Positions 44,540 through 52,355 of a DNA stretch of 64,000 nucleotides are shown here, in pieces. How positions within the stretch are numbered: the stretch's first letter is position 1; every line of letters starts with the position of its first letter. Origin of the DNA: Variovorax sp. WS11 (lineage in GTDB: Bacteria > Pseudomonadota > Gammaproteobacteria > Burkholderiales > Burkholderiaceae_C); assembly GCF_010499245.1 (NCBI RefSeq), contig NZ_JAAGOW010000001.1, forward strand, positions 248,001 to 312,000, in the 5' to 3' direction. A program made the position numbers and the translations under genes. The notes beneath the pieces are model-generated. The model ran no database searches. It saw only the letters and a list, made by a program, of their open reading frames with translations, and had not been told where the DNA came from.

Positions 44540-45460
44540 TCAGAGCTGGATCGTCATCCCGTCCTCGCAGGCCTCGATGCCGGCGCGCCGCAGCGCTGCG
44601 TGCTCATCGGAGTCCTCGTCGAGGATGGGGTTGGTGTTGTTGATGTGGATCAGCATCCGCCGCGTGCTCGCGGGCAGGCGTGCGAGCCATTCGATCATGC
44701 CGCCCTCGCCCGATTGCGGGAGATGGCCGATCTCGCGTGCCCGCTTGGCGCTCACGCCCAGGCGGACCATCTCGTCGTCGGTCCAGAAGGTGCCGTCCAC
44801 CATGACGGCGTCGGCATTGGCCATGGCGTCGAACACGGGCGGCGTGATCGCGCCCAGGCCCGGCGCGTAGAACACGCTCCGGCCGCTCTTGCGGTCGCGG
44901 ATGGTGATGCCGATGTTGTCGCCCGCCACCGGGTGCTCGCGGTGGGGCGAGTACGGCGCTGCCTTGCCGGTCAGCGCCAGCGCACGAAAGACCAGGTCCG
45001 GCACGCCGGGCACCTCGAAGGCGCTGCCGTCGATCGCGACCGGGTGGCGCGCCACGCCGCAGTAGTGCGACAGCACGCCCAGCACCGGATTGCCCTGGCT
45101 CAGGTCTTCCGCCACCGGGTCCGTGCACCACAGCGGCAGCGGTGTGCCGCGCTCGCGCAGCATGAAAAGGCCGGTGGCATGGTCGACCTGTCCGTCGATC
45201 AGCACCACGCCGGCAATGGCGCTGTCGCGCAGCGCGCGCGCCGGCTGCAGCGCGGGGTTGCTGCGGATCTGCTCCAGGATGTCGGGCGAGGCATTGAAGA
45301 GGACGCCGTCGTCGCCCTCGTCGGGCCGCACGAAGATCGAGGACTGCGTGCGCGGCCTGGCGCGCAGCGTGCCCGCGCGCACGCCTGCGCAATTGCGGCA
45401 GTTGCAGTTCCATTGAGGAAAGCCGCCGCCGGCTGCCGAACCCAGAACCGTGATGCGCAT
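44540..45460 (-). CDS. pqqB: PqqB, metallo-beta-lactamase-fold PQQ biosynthesis protein
   Basis: The 306-residue protein starts [24 protein letters not shown], the family hallmark including its Cys-rich zinc site. It continues with [22 protein letters not shown] near 40 and [16 protein letters not shown] near 90. PqqB hydroxylates the PqqA-derived tyrosine intermediate in current models. The chosen ATG at 45460 excludes an upstream extension. A hairpin lies between it and pqqA. Confidence 0.95.
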   Translation of the reverse strand: MRITVLGSAAGGGFPQWNCNCRNCAGVRAGTLRARPRTQSSIFVRPDEGDDGVLFNASPDILEQIRSNPALQPARALRDSAIAGVVLIDGQVDHATGLFMLRERGTPLPLWCTDPVAEDLSQGNPVLGVLSHYCGVARHPVAIDGSAFEVPGVPDLVFRALALTGKAAPYSPHREHPVAGDNIGITIRDRKSGRSVFYAPGLGAITPPVFDAMANADAVMVDGTFWTDDEMVRLGVSAKRAREIGHLPQSGEGGMIEWLARLPASTRRMLIHINNTNPILDEDSDEHAALRRAGIEACEDGMTIQL

Positions 45461-45489
45461 CGAGAAGAAGGAAAAAGTGAAGGGTCGAA

Positions 45490-45522
45490 ACAACCCGCCC
45501 CGGGGGTGCCGGGGCAGGTTGT
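45490..45522 (-). terminator. Attenuating hairpin between pqqA and pqqB
   Basis: On the leftward strand a 14-bp stem (ACAACCTGCCCCGG with CCGGGGCGGGTTGT, one mismatch) and a 5-base loop are followed by TTTCG. It starts 16 bases after the pqqA stop. Such a hairpin would let pqqA be transcribed well above pqqBCDE, as known for other pqq operons. Confidence 0.75.
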
Positions 45523-45537
45523 CACGAGGCGCGCAAA

Positions 45538-45612
45538 TCAGCGGGCGCTGACGTACATCGTGATCTCGAAGCCGAAGCGCAGATCAGTGGCCGTCGGGGT
45601 TTCCCATTTCAT
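45538..45612 (-). CDS. pqqA: PqqA precursor peptide (24 aa)
   Basis: This short gene encodes the PQQ precursor. The peptide begins MKWETPTATDLRFGF and has the conserved Glu16 and Tyr20 with three residues between (EITMY), which are cross-linked and become the PQQ skeleton. GGAG lies eight bases upstream of the ATG at 45612. The size and motif are exactly those of PqqA. It leads the pqqABCDE operon and is followed by an attenuating hairpin. Confidence 0.97.
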   Translation of the reverse strand: MKWETPTATDLRFGFEITMYVSAR

Positions 45613-45713
45613 CGATATGTCTCCTGCAAGCGTTGCACGGCGCCGGTCGGCCGCCGCGGGGATTGGTGAATCTCCCTGACGCATACTGGACTGCCGGGCC
45701 GCTGCGCTCCAGC

Positions 45714-45748
45714 CATGAAATCATGAATCTCACTTCATGATTTTCATG
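45714..45748. promoter_or_regulatory. Strong inverted repeat (operator candidate) between pqqA and the aminopeptidase gene
   Basis: CATGAAATCATGAA and TTCATGATTTTCATG form a 14-base inverted repeat (one extra T) with a 6-base spacer. Each arm contains two copies of the ATGA/TCAT unit. It lies 101 bases upstream of the pqqA start and directly before the ATG at 45750. In this GC-rich DNA such an AT-rich palindrome is notable, and it looks like a site for a dimeric regulator, possibly the LuxR-type regulator encoded 2.4 kb away (inference). Confidence 0.7.
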
Positions 45749-45749
45749 A

Positions 45750-46772
45750 ATGGCAGCGCAGGAGGCGCCGCTTACCATACCCCTCGTGCTCCCTTCCGGC
45801 CTGTACTCCGATTCACCGCCCCGGCGCACCCATGCCATCCCGGTGCCGCACGGCCATGTGCTGCATGTGGAAGAAAGCGGCGATCCGGCGGGCCTGTGCG
45901 CCCTGGTGCTGCACGGCGGGCCCGGTTCGGGCAGTTCGCCGCTGCTGCGGCGCTTCTTCGATCCGGCGCGCTTTCGCGTGATCAGCGTCGACCAGCGCGG
46001 AGCCGGCCGCAGCCGGCCGCGTGGCGCGACCGCGCACAACTGCACGAGCGACCTGCTGGAAGACCTGCGCATCGTGCGCGAGCAGCTCGGCGTGCCGCGC
46101 TGGCTGGTGGCCGGCGGTTCCTGGGGCGCCACGCTGGCGCTCGCCTACGCGGGCTTCGAGCCGCAGGCCGTGGCGGCACTGCTGCTGCGCTCGGTGTTCC
46201 TGCCTCGCGCCGAAGAGATCGAGGCCTTCTTCCAGGACACGGCCGGCCGTGCGCCCGCCGCCTGGGCGCGCTTCGCGGCGGTGGCGCCGGCCGACCAGCG
46301 CCACGACATGCTGGGCTTCCTGGCCCGCAGCCTGCAGCAGACGCCCAGCAGCGAGGACCCGGACCGGCATCGGCGGCTCGCACTCGCATGGTGGCGCTGG
46401 GAGCAGACGCTGGCCGGCGGCGCGGCCGCGCCAGCAGCCGGGATCGAGCCCGACCGGGAGACGCTGGACGCGCTGGTGGACCGCTACCGCGTGCAGAGCC
46501 ACTACCTGGTCCACCGCTGCTGGCTGGACGCGCCCCCGCTGCTCGATCGCCTCGGTACGCTGCCGCAGGTGCTCACCTTGCTGCTGCACTCCCGCGACGA
46601 CCGCGTCTGCCGGCCGGAGGGCGCGCAGGCGGTGCATGAGCGCATCGCGCACAGCCAGCTGCGCTGGGTCGATGGCGCAGGCCACGATCCGGCACACCCC
46701 GCGATGGCCTCTGCGATGGTCATGGCGCTGGACAGCTACGCGCTGCACGGCCGCTTCGCCAGGGCCTGTTGA
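45750..46772 (+). CDS. pip: Prolyl aminopeptidase (proline iminopeptidase), alpha/beta hydrolase
   Basis: The 340-residue alpha/beta hydrolase removes N-terminal proline from peptides. Signatures are VLHGGPGSGSSPLLRRFFDP (oxyanion hole) near 52, ISVDQRGAGRSRP near 77, the nucleophile elbow GGSWGATLAL near 122, and catalytic Asp and His in LHSRDDRVC and GAGHDPAHP. The annotated ATG abuts the palindrome and lacks a ribosome site; a GTG at 45786 is an alternative start. It diverges from pqqA. No PqqF/PqqG-type protease is nearby, so a role in PqqA processing is conceivable but unproven. Confidence 0.88.
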   Translation: MAAQEAPLTIPLVLPSGLYSDSPPRRTHAIPVPHGHVLHVEESGDPAGLCALVLHGGPGSGSSPLLRRFFDPARFRVISVDQRGAGRSRPRGATAHNCTSDLLEDLRIVREQLGVPRWLVAGGSWGATLALAYAGFEPQAVAALLLRSVFLPRAEEIEAFFQDTAGRAPAAWARFAAVAPADQRHDMLGFLARSLQQTPSSEDPDRHRRLALAWWRWEQTLAGGAAAPAAGIEPDRETLDALVDRYRVQSHYLVHRCWLDAPPLLDRLGTLPQVLTLLLHSRDDRVCRPEGAQAVHERIAHSQLRWVDGAGHDPAHPAMASAMVMALDSYALHGRFARAC

Positions 46773-46776
46773 CGCC

Positions 46777-48156
46777 ATGACGCTGCGCCTGAAGATCAAC
46801 CTGATCGTGAGCCTGCTGACCCTGCTGTTCGTCGCCGCCATGCTCGGCCTTCAACTGCGCGCCATGCGCGAGTCGGTGCAGGAGGAGGTGGTGGCGGCTA
46901 ATCGCGTGGCAGCGCAGTTGCTCAACCGCACGGCCTGGCTCTACGCGGCCCAGGGCACGGCGGCGATGCTGGCCTTCCTGCAGGGCGTCGGCCGCGTGCG
47001 CTCCAACGACATCACGCTGCTCGATGCCAAGGAAGAGGTGCTGTACAGCTCCCCGACCTCCGTCTACAAGGCCGGCCGCGATGCGCCGGACTGGTTCGAC
47101 CGCCTCGTCTCGCCCTCACCCAACGAGATGTCCATCGCCTTCCCCGGCGGCAAGCTGATCGTGCGTTCCAACGCGTCGCGCGCAGTGCTCGATGCCTGGG
47201 ACGACGCCGTGCTGTTGGCGCTCAGCGCACTCGGCCTGCTGCTGGTCGTCAATGCGCTCGTGTTCTGGCTGGTGGGGCGCGCCACGCGGCCCTTCGCGGA
47301 CATCGTGCATGCGCTGAACCAGCTCGAGAGCGGGCGCTTCGACGTCGCGCTGCGCGCCCTGCCCGGCACCGAGGCGGCGGCCATCGGCGCCGCCTTCAAC
47401 CGCATGGTCGGCATGCTGCAGCAGCACATCGAGACCGAGCGGCGCGCCGTGCGGGCGGAGAGCCGCCTGTCCGAGAGCCGCGAACTGGGCCGCTGGGTCG
47501 ACCAGAAGATCGAGCAGGAACGGCGCCTGATCGCGCGCGAACTGCACGACGAGCTGGGGCAGTCGGTCACCGCGATGCGCAGCATGGCCCTGTCGATCGC
47601 CAAGCGCATGGAGGCGCTCGACCCGCAGGCCGAGCAGGCGGCGCGCGTGATCGCCGAGGAATCGGCTCGCCTCTACACCGCGATGCACGGCATGATCCCG
47701 CGCCTGACCCCGCTGGTGCTCGACAAGTTCGGCCTGGTGGCCGCGCTCGAGGACCTGGTCGAGCGCACCCGGAACAGCCACGCCGACGTGCAGGTCGAAT
47801 GGCAGCGCGAGCTCGAGCCCGACCGCGTGCCGCTGGACACCGACGCGGCGCTGGTGCTGTACCGTGCCGCACAGGAGGGCATCACGAATGCCCTGCGGCA
47901 CGGACAGGCCCATCGCATCGTGCTCGCCTTGCGGGGCGACGAAAGAACCGTGACGCTCTCGCTCACCGACGACGGGCGCGGCCTGCAGGGCGCCGAAGCC
48001 GCCGGGCAGATGGGCGCCGGCCACTACGGCCTGCGCTGGCTCGCCGAGCGGATCGACAATCTGGGCGGCGAATTGCGACTTGAACCTGCGCTGCCCAGCG
48101 GTGCCCAATTGACGGTACGCCTGCCCTTGCCTGCGACCATCGCGGAGAACCCATGA
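46777..48156 (+). CDS. Sensor histidine kinase, NarX/UhpB type
   Basis: The 459-residue membrane sensor has a first transmembrane helix (LIVSLLTLLFVAAMLGL), a periplasmic domain of about 110 residues, and a second transmembrane helix near 147-167 (ALSALGLLLVVNALVFW). A HAMP-like region follows, then HisKA_3 with the phospho-accepting His257 (ARELHDELGQSVTAMRS) and an HATPase domain (GITNALRHGQ, TDDGRGLQG). It starts four bases after the aminopeptidase stop and overlaps the response regulator by four. The signal is unknown; placement between pqq and C1 genes suggests control of methanol oxidation. Confidence 0.92.
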   Translation: MTLRLKINLIVSLLTLLFVAAMLGLQLRAMRESVQEEVVAANRVAAQLLNRTAWLYAAQGTAAMLAFLQGVGRVRSNDITLLDAKEEVLYSSPTSVYKAGRDAPDWFDRLVSPSPNEMSIAFPGGKLIVRSNASRAVLDAWDDAVLLALSALGLLLVVNALVFWLVGRATRPFADIVHALNQLESGRFDVALRALPGTEAAAIGAAFNRMVGMLQQHIETERRAVRAESRLSESRELGRWVDQKIEQERRLIARELHDELGQSVTAMRSMALSIAKRMEALDPQAEQAARVIAEESARLYTAMHGMIPRLTPLVLDKFGLVAALEDLVERTRNSHADVQVEWQRELEPDRVPLDTDAALVLYRAAQEGITNALRHGQAHRIVLALRGDERTVTLSLTDDGRGLQGAEAAGQMGAGHYGLRWLAERIDNLGGELRLEPALPSGAQLTVRLPLPATIAENP

Positions 48157-48836
48157 CCCCAGCGACCCCGACGAACCCACCTGTTCCGGCGACGCCATCG
48201 GCCCCGCCGATCCGGGTGATGCTCGTCGACGACCATGCGCTGGTGCGCATGGGCTTTCGCATGCTGCTCGCGGACGCGCAGATCGAGGTGGTGACCGAGG
48301 CCGACACCGGCGAACAGGCCTGCCAGGACTACCCGCAGGCACGGCCCGACGTGGTGGTGCTGGACCTGTCGATGCCCGGCATGGGCGGCCTGGAAGCCTT
48401 GCGGCGCCTGCTCGCCCACGATCCGAAGGCGCGCGTGCTCGCCCTGTCGGCGCACGAGGACACCGCGCACCCGCGCCGCGTGCTGCGCGCGGGGGCCCTG
48501 GGCTACCTGGCCAAGCGCAGCGCGCCGGAGGCGCTGATCGCCGCCGTGAAGGCGGTGGCGCGCGGCGAACGCTACGTCGACGCCCATACCGCACAGGCGC
48601 TGGCGACCGCGCAGATCGAGGGCGATGCCAGCCCGGCCGAGCTGCTCAGCGAGCGCGAGTTCTCGGTCTTCATCCAGCTCGCGCGCGGCATGACCGTGGC
48701 GCAGATCGCCGCCACGCTGAACCTGTCGATCAGCACGGTCGGCTCGCACCTCTACCGCGTGAAGCAAAAGCTGGGGGCCAGCAACCAGGCGGAGCTGACC
48801 TGGGTCGCGCTGCGCTGGGGCCTGATCCAGGTGTAG
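48153..48836 (+). CDS. LuxR/NarL-family response regulator
   Basis: The 227-residue regulator has a receiver domain (IRVMLVDDHALVRMGFRMLL near 20; phospho-acceptor Asp71 in VVLDLSMPGMGG; LGYLAKRSAPEALIAA with the conserved Lys) and a C-terminal LuxR helix-turn-helix (LLSEREFSVFIQLARGMTVAQIAATLNLSISTVGSHLYRVKQKL, about 163-210). It is ATGA-coupled to the kinase gene and is its probable partner. It is a candidate to bind the palindrome at 45714-45748. A 19-residue Pro/Thr-rich extension precedes the receiver. Confidence 0.92.
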   Translation: MTPATPTNPPVPATPSAPPIRVMLVDDHALVRMGFRMLLADAQIEVVTEADTGEQACQDYPQARPDVVVLDLSMPGMGGLEALRRLLAHDPKARVLALSAHEDTAHPRRVLRAGALGYLAKRSAPEALIAAVKAVARGERYVDAHTAQALATAQIEGDASPAELLSEREFSVFIQLARGMTVAQIAATLNLSISTVGSHLYRVKQKLGASNQAELTWVALRWGLIQV

Positions 48837-48845
48837 CGCGGCCGT

Positions 48846-49502
48846 TCAGGCCCGCTCGAGAATCGGCCAACCGGCCTGCAGGGCCTGAGCGCGCAAGCGA
48901 TCGTCGGGGCACACGGCCACCGGATCGGAGACCGCGCCCAGGAGCGGCAGGTCGTTGATCGAGTCGGAATAGAACCACGACTGCTCGAGCGCCTCCAGGC
49001 GCAGGTCGCGGGCAGCCAGCCACCGGCTCACATGCACCAGCTTGTGGGCGCCGAAGCACGGGTCGCCGTCGATCGCGCCGTCGAGCGCATCGCCGACCAC
49101 CAGCGAAGGCGTCGCGATCACGTCGGCGACGCCGAACAGGCGGCCGAAGGGCTCGGCGATGAGCCAGGTGGTGGCGGTGACGATGGCGCAGAGATGGCCC
49201 GCGTCCTGGTGCCCGCGCACCAGCGCACGCATTGCCGGCGGCACCTGCGGCGCCATCGCGGCCTCGAACTCGCTCGCCCATTGGCGCAGCACGGCGAGGC
49301 CGAGGCCAGCGAGGGGCGCGACGCTGACGCGGTGCAGCTCGCGGATGTCCAGCGTGCCGGCCACGTACTGCCGGCAATAGCCCAGGTAGACCGACTCCGC
49401 ATCCGCAGGCAGCACGCCGCGCGCCATCAGGAAGCGGGTCCAGGCCATGCCGCTGTCGAACGGAATCAGGGTGTGGTCGAGGTCGAAGAGCGCCAGCTTC
49501 AT
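48846..49502 (-). CDS. HAD-superfamily (SerB-like, IB) hydrolase
   Basis: The 218-residue phosphatase-like protein starts MKLALFDLDHTLIPFDSGMAWTRF with the nucleophile Asp-x-Asp motif. It has IVTATTWLIAEP (motif II region) near 108 and FYSDSINDLPLLGAVSDPVAV (motif III/IV) near 180. This is the HAD-IB pattern of phosphoserine phosphatase relatives. The substrate is unknown. The frame extends upstream to 49523. It lies just downstream of pabBC, with the same orientation. Confidence 0.85.
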   Translation of the reverse strand: MKLALFDLDHTLIPFDSGMAWTRFLMARGVLPADAESVYLGYCRQYVAGTLDIRELHRVSVAPLAGLGLAVLRQWASEFEAAMAPQVPPAMRALVRGHQDAGHLCAIVTATTWLIAEPFGRLFGVADVIATPSLVVGDALDGAIDGDPCFGAHKLVHVSRWLAARDLRLEALEQSWFYSDSINDLPLLGAVSDPVAVCPDDRLRAQALQAGWPILERA

Positions 49503-49526
49503 CGCAAAGGCCGAAGTCGGCACGCC

Positions 49527-51419
49527 TCACGCGGCCGCGGGCTCGTACGCCTGCAGCTGCGCCAGCAGCGCGCCGCGCAGCGCGTTGCACACCACCAGCG
49601 CCTGCGCCGACTGCAGGTCCTGCAGGCGCAGCGTGCGTTCGCCGGCCTGCCACGCGGGATCTTCGAGCAGCGCCTCGCGCATCACGCCGGGCAGCGCGCC
49701 GTCGGCGACCGGCGGTGTCCACCAGCGCCCGTCGATGCGCGCGAACAGCGTGCTGCGCCCGCCTTCGGCGAGCCGCCCGTCGGCCGTGAAGAACAGGGTG
49801 TCGAAAGCGCCGGCGCGTTCGGCCTCGCGCACGCCGGCGTCGTAGTGCTGGCGCAAGGTGGTCTTGTGCGCGGCCAGGGGGTTCGCATCGGGCAATCGCT
49901 CGCCGGCAATCAGCAACTTCACCGCGCCGGCCGGCAAGGGGGCCAGCGGCGCGTGCGTGAGGCGAAGCCGCCCGTCATGCGCCAGCGCCAGGCGCAGGCG
50001 CGAGGGCTGGCCAGGCGCAAGGCCCGGCAACGCGTCGTGCAAGGCCTGGAGCGCCGCATCGCGCTCGAACGCGAAGCCCAGCGTTCGGGCGCTGCGCGCC
50101 AGCCGCGCCAGGTGCCGATCCAGGTGGCGGATGCCGCCAAGCCGCGTGGCATGCATGGTCTCGAACAGTTCGAAACCTGGATCGAGGCCGGTAAGAAAGC
50201 GCGCCTTGAGCAGGCATTCCTCGAACTCGTCCGCGGCGCGGCTGTCCTGCACGATGCCGGCGCCGATGCCCAGCCGCAGCGGGCGCAGGCCGCCGGCTTC
50301 GGCGCCGAGCGTGAGCGTGCGGATGGCCACCGAGAGGCAGAAGTCGCCGATGCGCGCACCGGGCGCCGACGCATCGATCCAGCCGATGGCGCCGCAATAG
50401 AGGCCGCGCGGCGTGCTCTCCAGCGCGGCGATCCATTCCATCGTCCGGTGCTTGGGCGCGCCGGTGATGGAACCGCAGGGAAAGACCGCGCGCAGCAGCT
50501 CGGGCATGCCGACCTCGGCGCGCAACGTCGCCTGCACGGTCGAGGTCATCTGGAACACCGTGGCGTAGGACTCGACGGCGAACAGCGCCGGCACCTTCAC
50601 CGAGCCGATGCGCGCCACCCGGCCGATGTCGTTGCGCAGCAGGTCGACGATCATCACGTTCTCGGCGCGGTTCTTGATGTCCACAGAGAGCAGGCGCGCC
50701 GTCTCGCTGTCGCCCTCGGGCGCGCCGGCGCGCGCGGCCGTGCCCTTCATCGGACGCGCGGTGAGCACACCGGCGTCCTGGCGCAGGAAGAGCTCGGGCG
50801 AGCACGAGAGCACGTGCGTGACTTCGCCCTCACCCCCCTCCTCGCGCTGCGGCAAGGCGATCAGCGCGCCGTAGGCCACGGGCTGGCGCGCCCGCAGCCG
50901 CCGGTACAGGCTCACGGGCGAGCCGTAGCCACGGCCCTGCAGGCGGTAGGTGAAGTTGACCTGGTAGGTCTCGCCGGCGGCGATGGCCTGGTGAATGCGC
51001 GCGATGGCCTGGGTGAAGGCGGGGGCGTCGATGCTGGGGACGAGGTCGATCACGCCGGCAGCCTGGGGCGACTCGCCGCCACCCGCACCCACTTCCTCCA
51101 GCTCGAGCTTCGTGAGCCAGCTGCCGACCTCCTCGGCCGAGAGCTTTGCGCATTCGCGGAACATCAGCACCCGCAGCGCCGAGGCATCGTCCGATGCGAG
51201 CCGGGCCTGCCCGGCCTGCATCAGCTTGGCGCCCCATTCGTAGTCGGCCAGCAGCACCGCGTGCAGGCCCTGCCGCAGATCGGCATCGACCTGCGCCCAG
51301 ACGGCGTCGAGATCCGCCGGGTCGATGCACCGGTGCTCGCGCGCGAAGCCGGTGTGCAGCCGGCTGGTCCGCCGCTGCGGCGTCGAGGCGCAGTCGTCGA
51401 GCAGCGCGAAGCCAGGCAT
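49527..51419 (-). CDS. pabBC: Aminodeoxychorismate synthase/lyase fusion (PabB-PabC)
   Basis: The 630-residue fusion joins PabB (chorismate-binding domain, about 60-390) to a PabC-type aminotransferase-IV domain (about 395-600). PabB motifs are GETYQVNFTYRLQG near 170, GTAARAGAPEGD near 250, KNRAENVMIVDLLRNDIGRV near 275 and FPCGSITGAPKHRTME near 340. The PabC part has FELFETMH, HLDRHLARLARSA and FTADGRLAEGGRSTLFARI. It makes p-aminobenzoate, precursor of folate and, in H4MPT-containing bacteria, of the methanopterin arylamine. The ATG at 51419 is weakly supported; a GTG at 51494 would make it 31 bases from fhcC. Confidence 0.9.
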   Translation of the reverse strand: MPGFALLDDCASTPQRRTSRLHTGFAREHRCIDPADLDAVWAQVDADLRQGLHAVLLADYEWGAKLMQAGQARLASDDASALRVLMFRECAKLSAEEVGSWLTKLELEEVGAGGGESPQAAGVIDLVPSIDAPAFTQAIARIHQAIAAGETYQVNFTYRLQGRGYGSPVSLYRRLRARQPVAYGALIALPQREEGGEGEVTHVLSCSPELFLRQDAGVLTARPMKGTAARAGAPEGDSETARLLSVDIKNRAENVMIVDLLRNDIGRVARIGSVKVPALFAVESYATVFQMTSTVQATLRAEVGMPELLRAVFPCGSITGAPKHRTMEWIAALESTPRGLYCGAIGWIDASAPGARIGDFCLSVAIRTLTLGAEAGGLRPLRLGIGAGIVQDSRAADEFEECLLKARFLTGLDPGFELFETMHATRLGGIRHLDRHLARLARSARTLGFAFERDAALQALHDALPGLAPGQPSRLRLALAHDGRLRLTHAPLAPLPAGAVKLLIAGERLPDANPLAAHKTTLRQHYDAGVREAERAGAFDTLFFTADGRLAEGGRSTLFARIDGRWWTPPVADGALPGVMREALLEDPAWQAGERTLRLQDLQSAQALVVCNALRGALLAQLQAYEPAAA

Positions 51420-51524
51420 CAGGTCCGGTCGTCCAGGTCGTGCGTGCTTCGATGGCGGTTGGCCACCGGCGTGGGAGAGATAGGGATGCGTCACAAGGAC
51501 CCCGGATGTTAGAGGAGCTCTGGG

Positions 51525-52355
51525 TCAGGGCTTCACGAAGATCAGCTCGCCCTTGCCGTCGGCCGACAGATCGCCCAGATGGCGCTCGATGCGGCGCGCC
51601 GGCAACTCGCCGAAAGCGCCGCCATGGCGTGCCAGGTCGCGCGCCAGCAAGGCCCAGAACACCGGGGTCGCGGTGTGGTTCGCCACGAAGGTCGGCAGGG
51701 TCCCGAGCTCCGCCGGCACGCCCGCGCCGGGCCCCGCGAACACCACGCTGCCGCGGCGCATGCCATGGCCCACATGGGCGCCGACGCGGCCACCGACGGC
51801 GATCGTGCCCGCCACCATGCGCGAGGCGAGGAAGGCCCCCGCGTCGCCATGGACCACGGCGGTGCCGCGCCGCATGCGGTCGCCGAAGCGCTCGCCCGCG
51901 CTGCCGCGGACCACGAAGGTGCCGCCCCGCATGCCGTCCATGCTGCCCGGCAAGGTGCTGGCGGCGAAGTCGCCGACATCGCCCGCCACGTTGAGCGTGC
52001 CGCCGGCCATTTCGCAGGCAGCGAGCAAGCCTGCACGACCCTCGATGTGCAGCGTGCCGGCGCGCATGCAGCCGCCCGCATAGTGGCCGGCGTGGCCTTC
52101 GACGCGAATGCGCCCGCTGTCCATCTGCCAGCCGATGCGGTCGAAGCGTTCGAGATTGCCTTCGAAGTGCAGCACGCCCTCCTCGTGCGGCGCGATGTCG
52201 AAGAACTCGGCCAGTGCCAGTGTCGCGTTGCCATGGCCGACCGGCAGTTGCCCGACCTGGTCGATGGAAAGCCCCGCGAGCGCGGCCGGCGTGATACCGC
52301 GCAGATCGACCCGCAGCGCGGGCGCCTGCCGCAGGCTGAAGCGCCACCCGTTCAT
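51525..52355 (-). CDS. fhcC: Formyltransferase/hydrolase complex subunit C (FhcC)
   Basis: The 276-residue protein is a FwdC/GltS-like beta-helix with many repeats of the GxxGxxxGxxMxxG type (GGCMRAGTLHIEGRAG, GDRMRRGTAVVHGDAG, GHGMRRGSVVFAGPG, about 90-215). It is a structural subunit of the Fhc complex that converts formyl-H4MPT to formate via a methanofuran-type cofactor. It ends the fhcBADC series and overlaps fhcD by four bases. Confidence 0.93.
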   Translation of the reverse strand: MNGWRFSLRQAPALRVDLRGITPAALAGLSIDQVGQLPVGHGNATLALAEFFDIAPHEEGVLHFEGNLERFDRIGWQMDSGRIRVEGHAGHYAGGCMRAGTLHIEGRAGLLAACEMAGGTLNVAGDVGDFAASTLPGSMDGMRGGTFVVRGSAGERFGDRMRRGTAVVHGDAGAFLASRMVAGTIAVGGRVGAHVGHGMRRGSVVFAGPGAGVPAELGTLPTFVANHTATPVFWALLARDLARHGGAFGELPARRIERHLGDLSADGKGELIFVKP

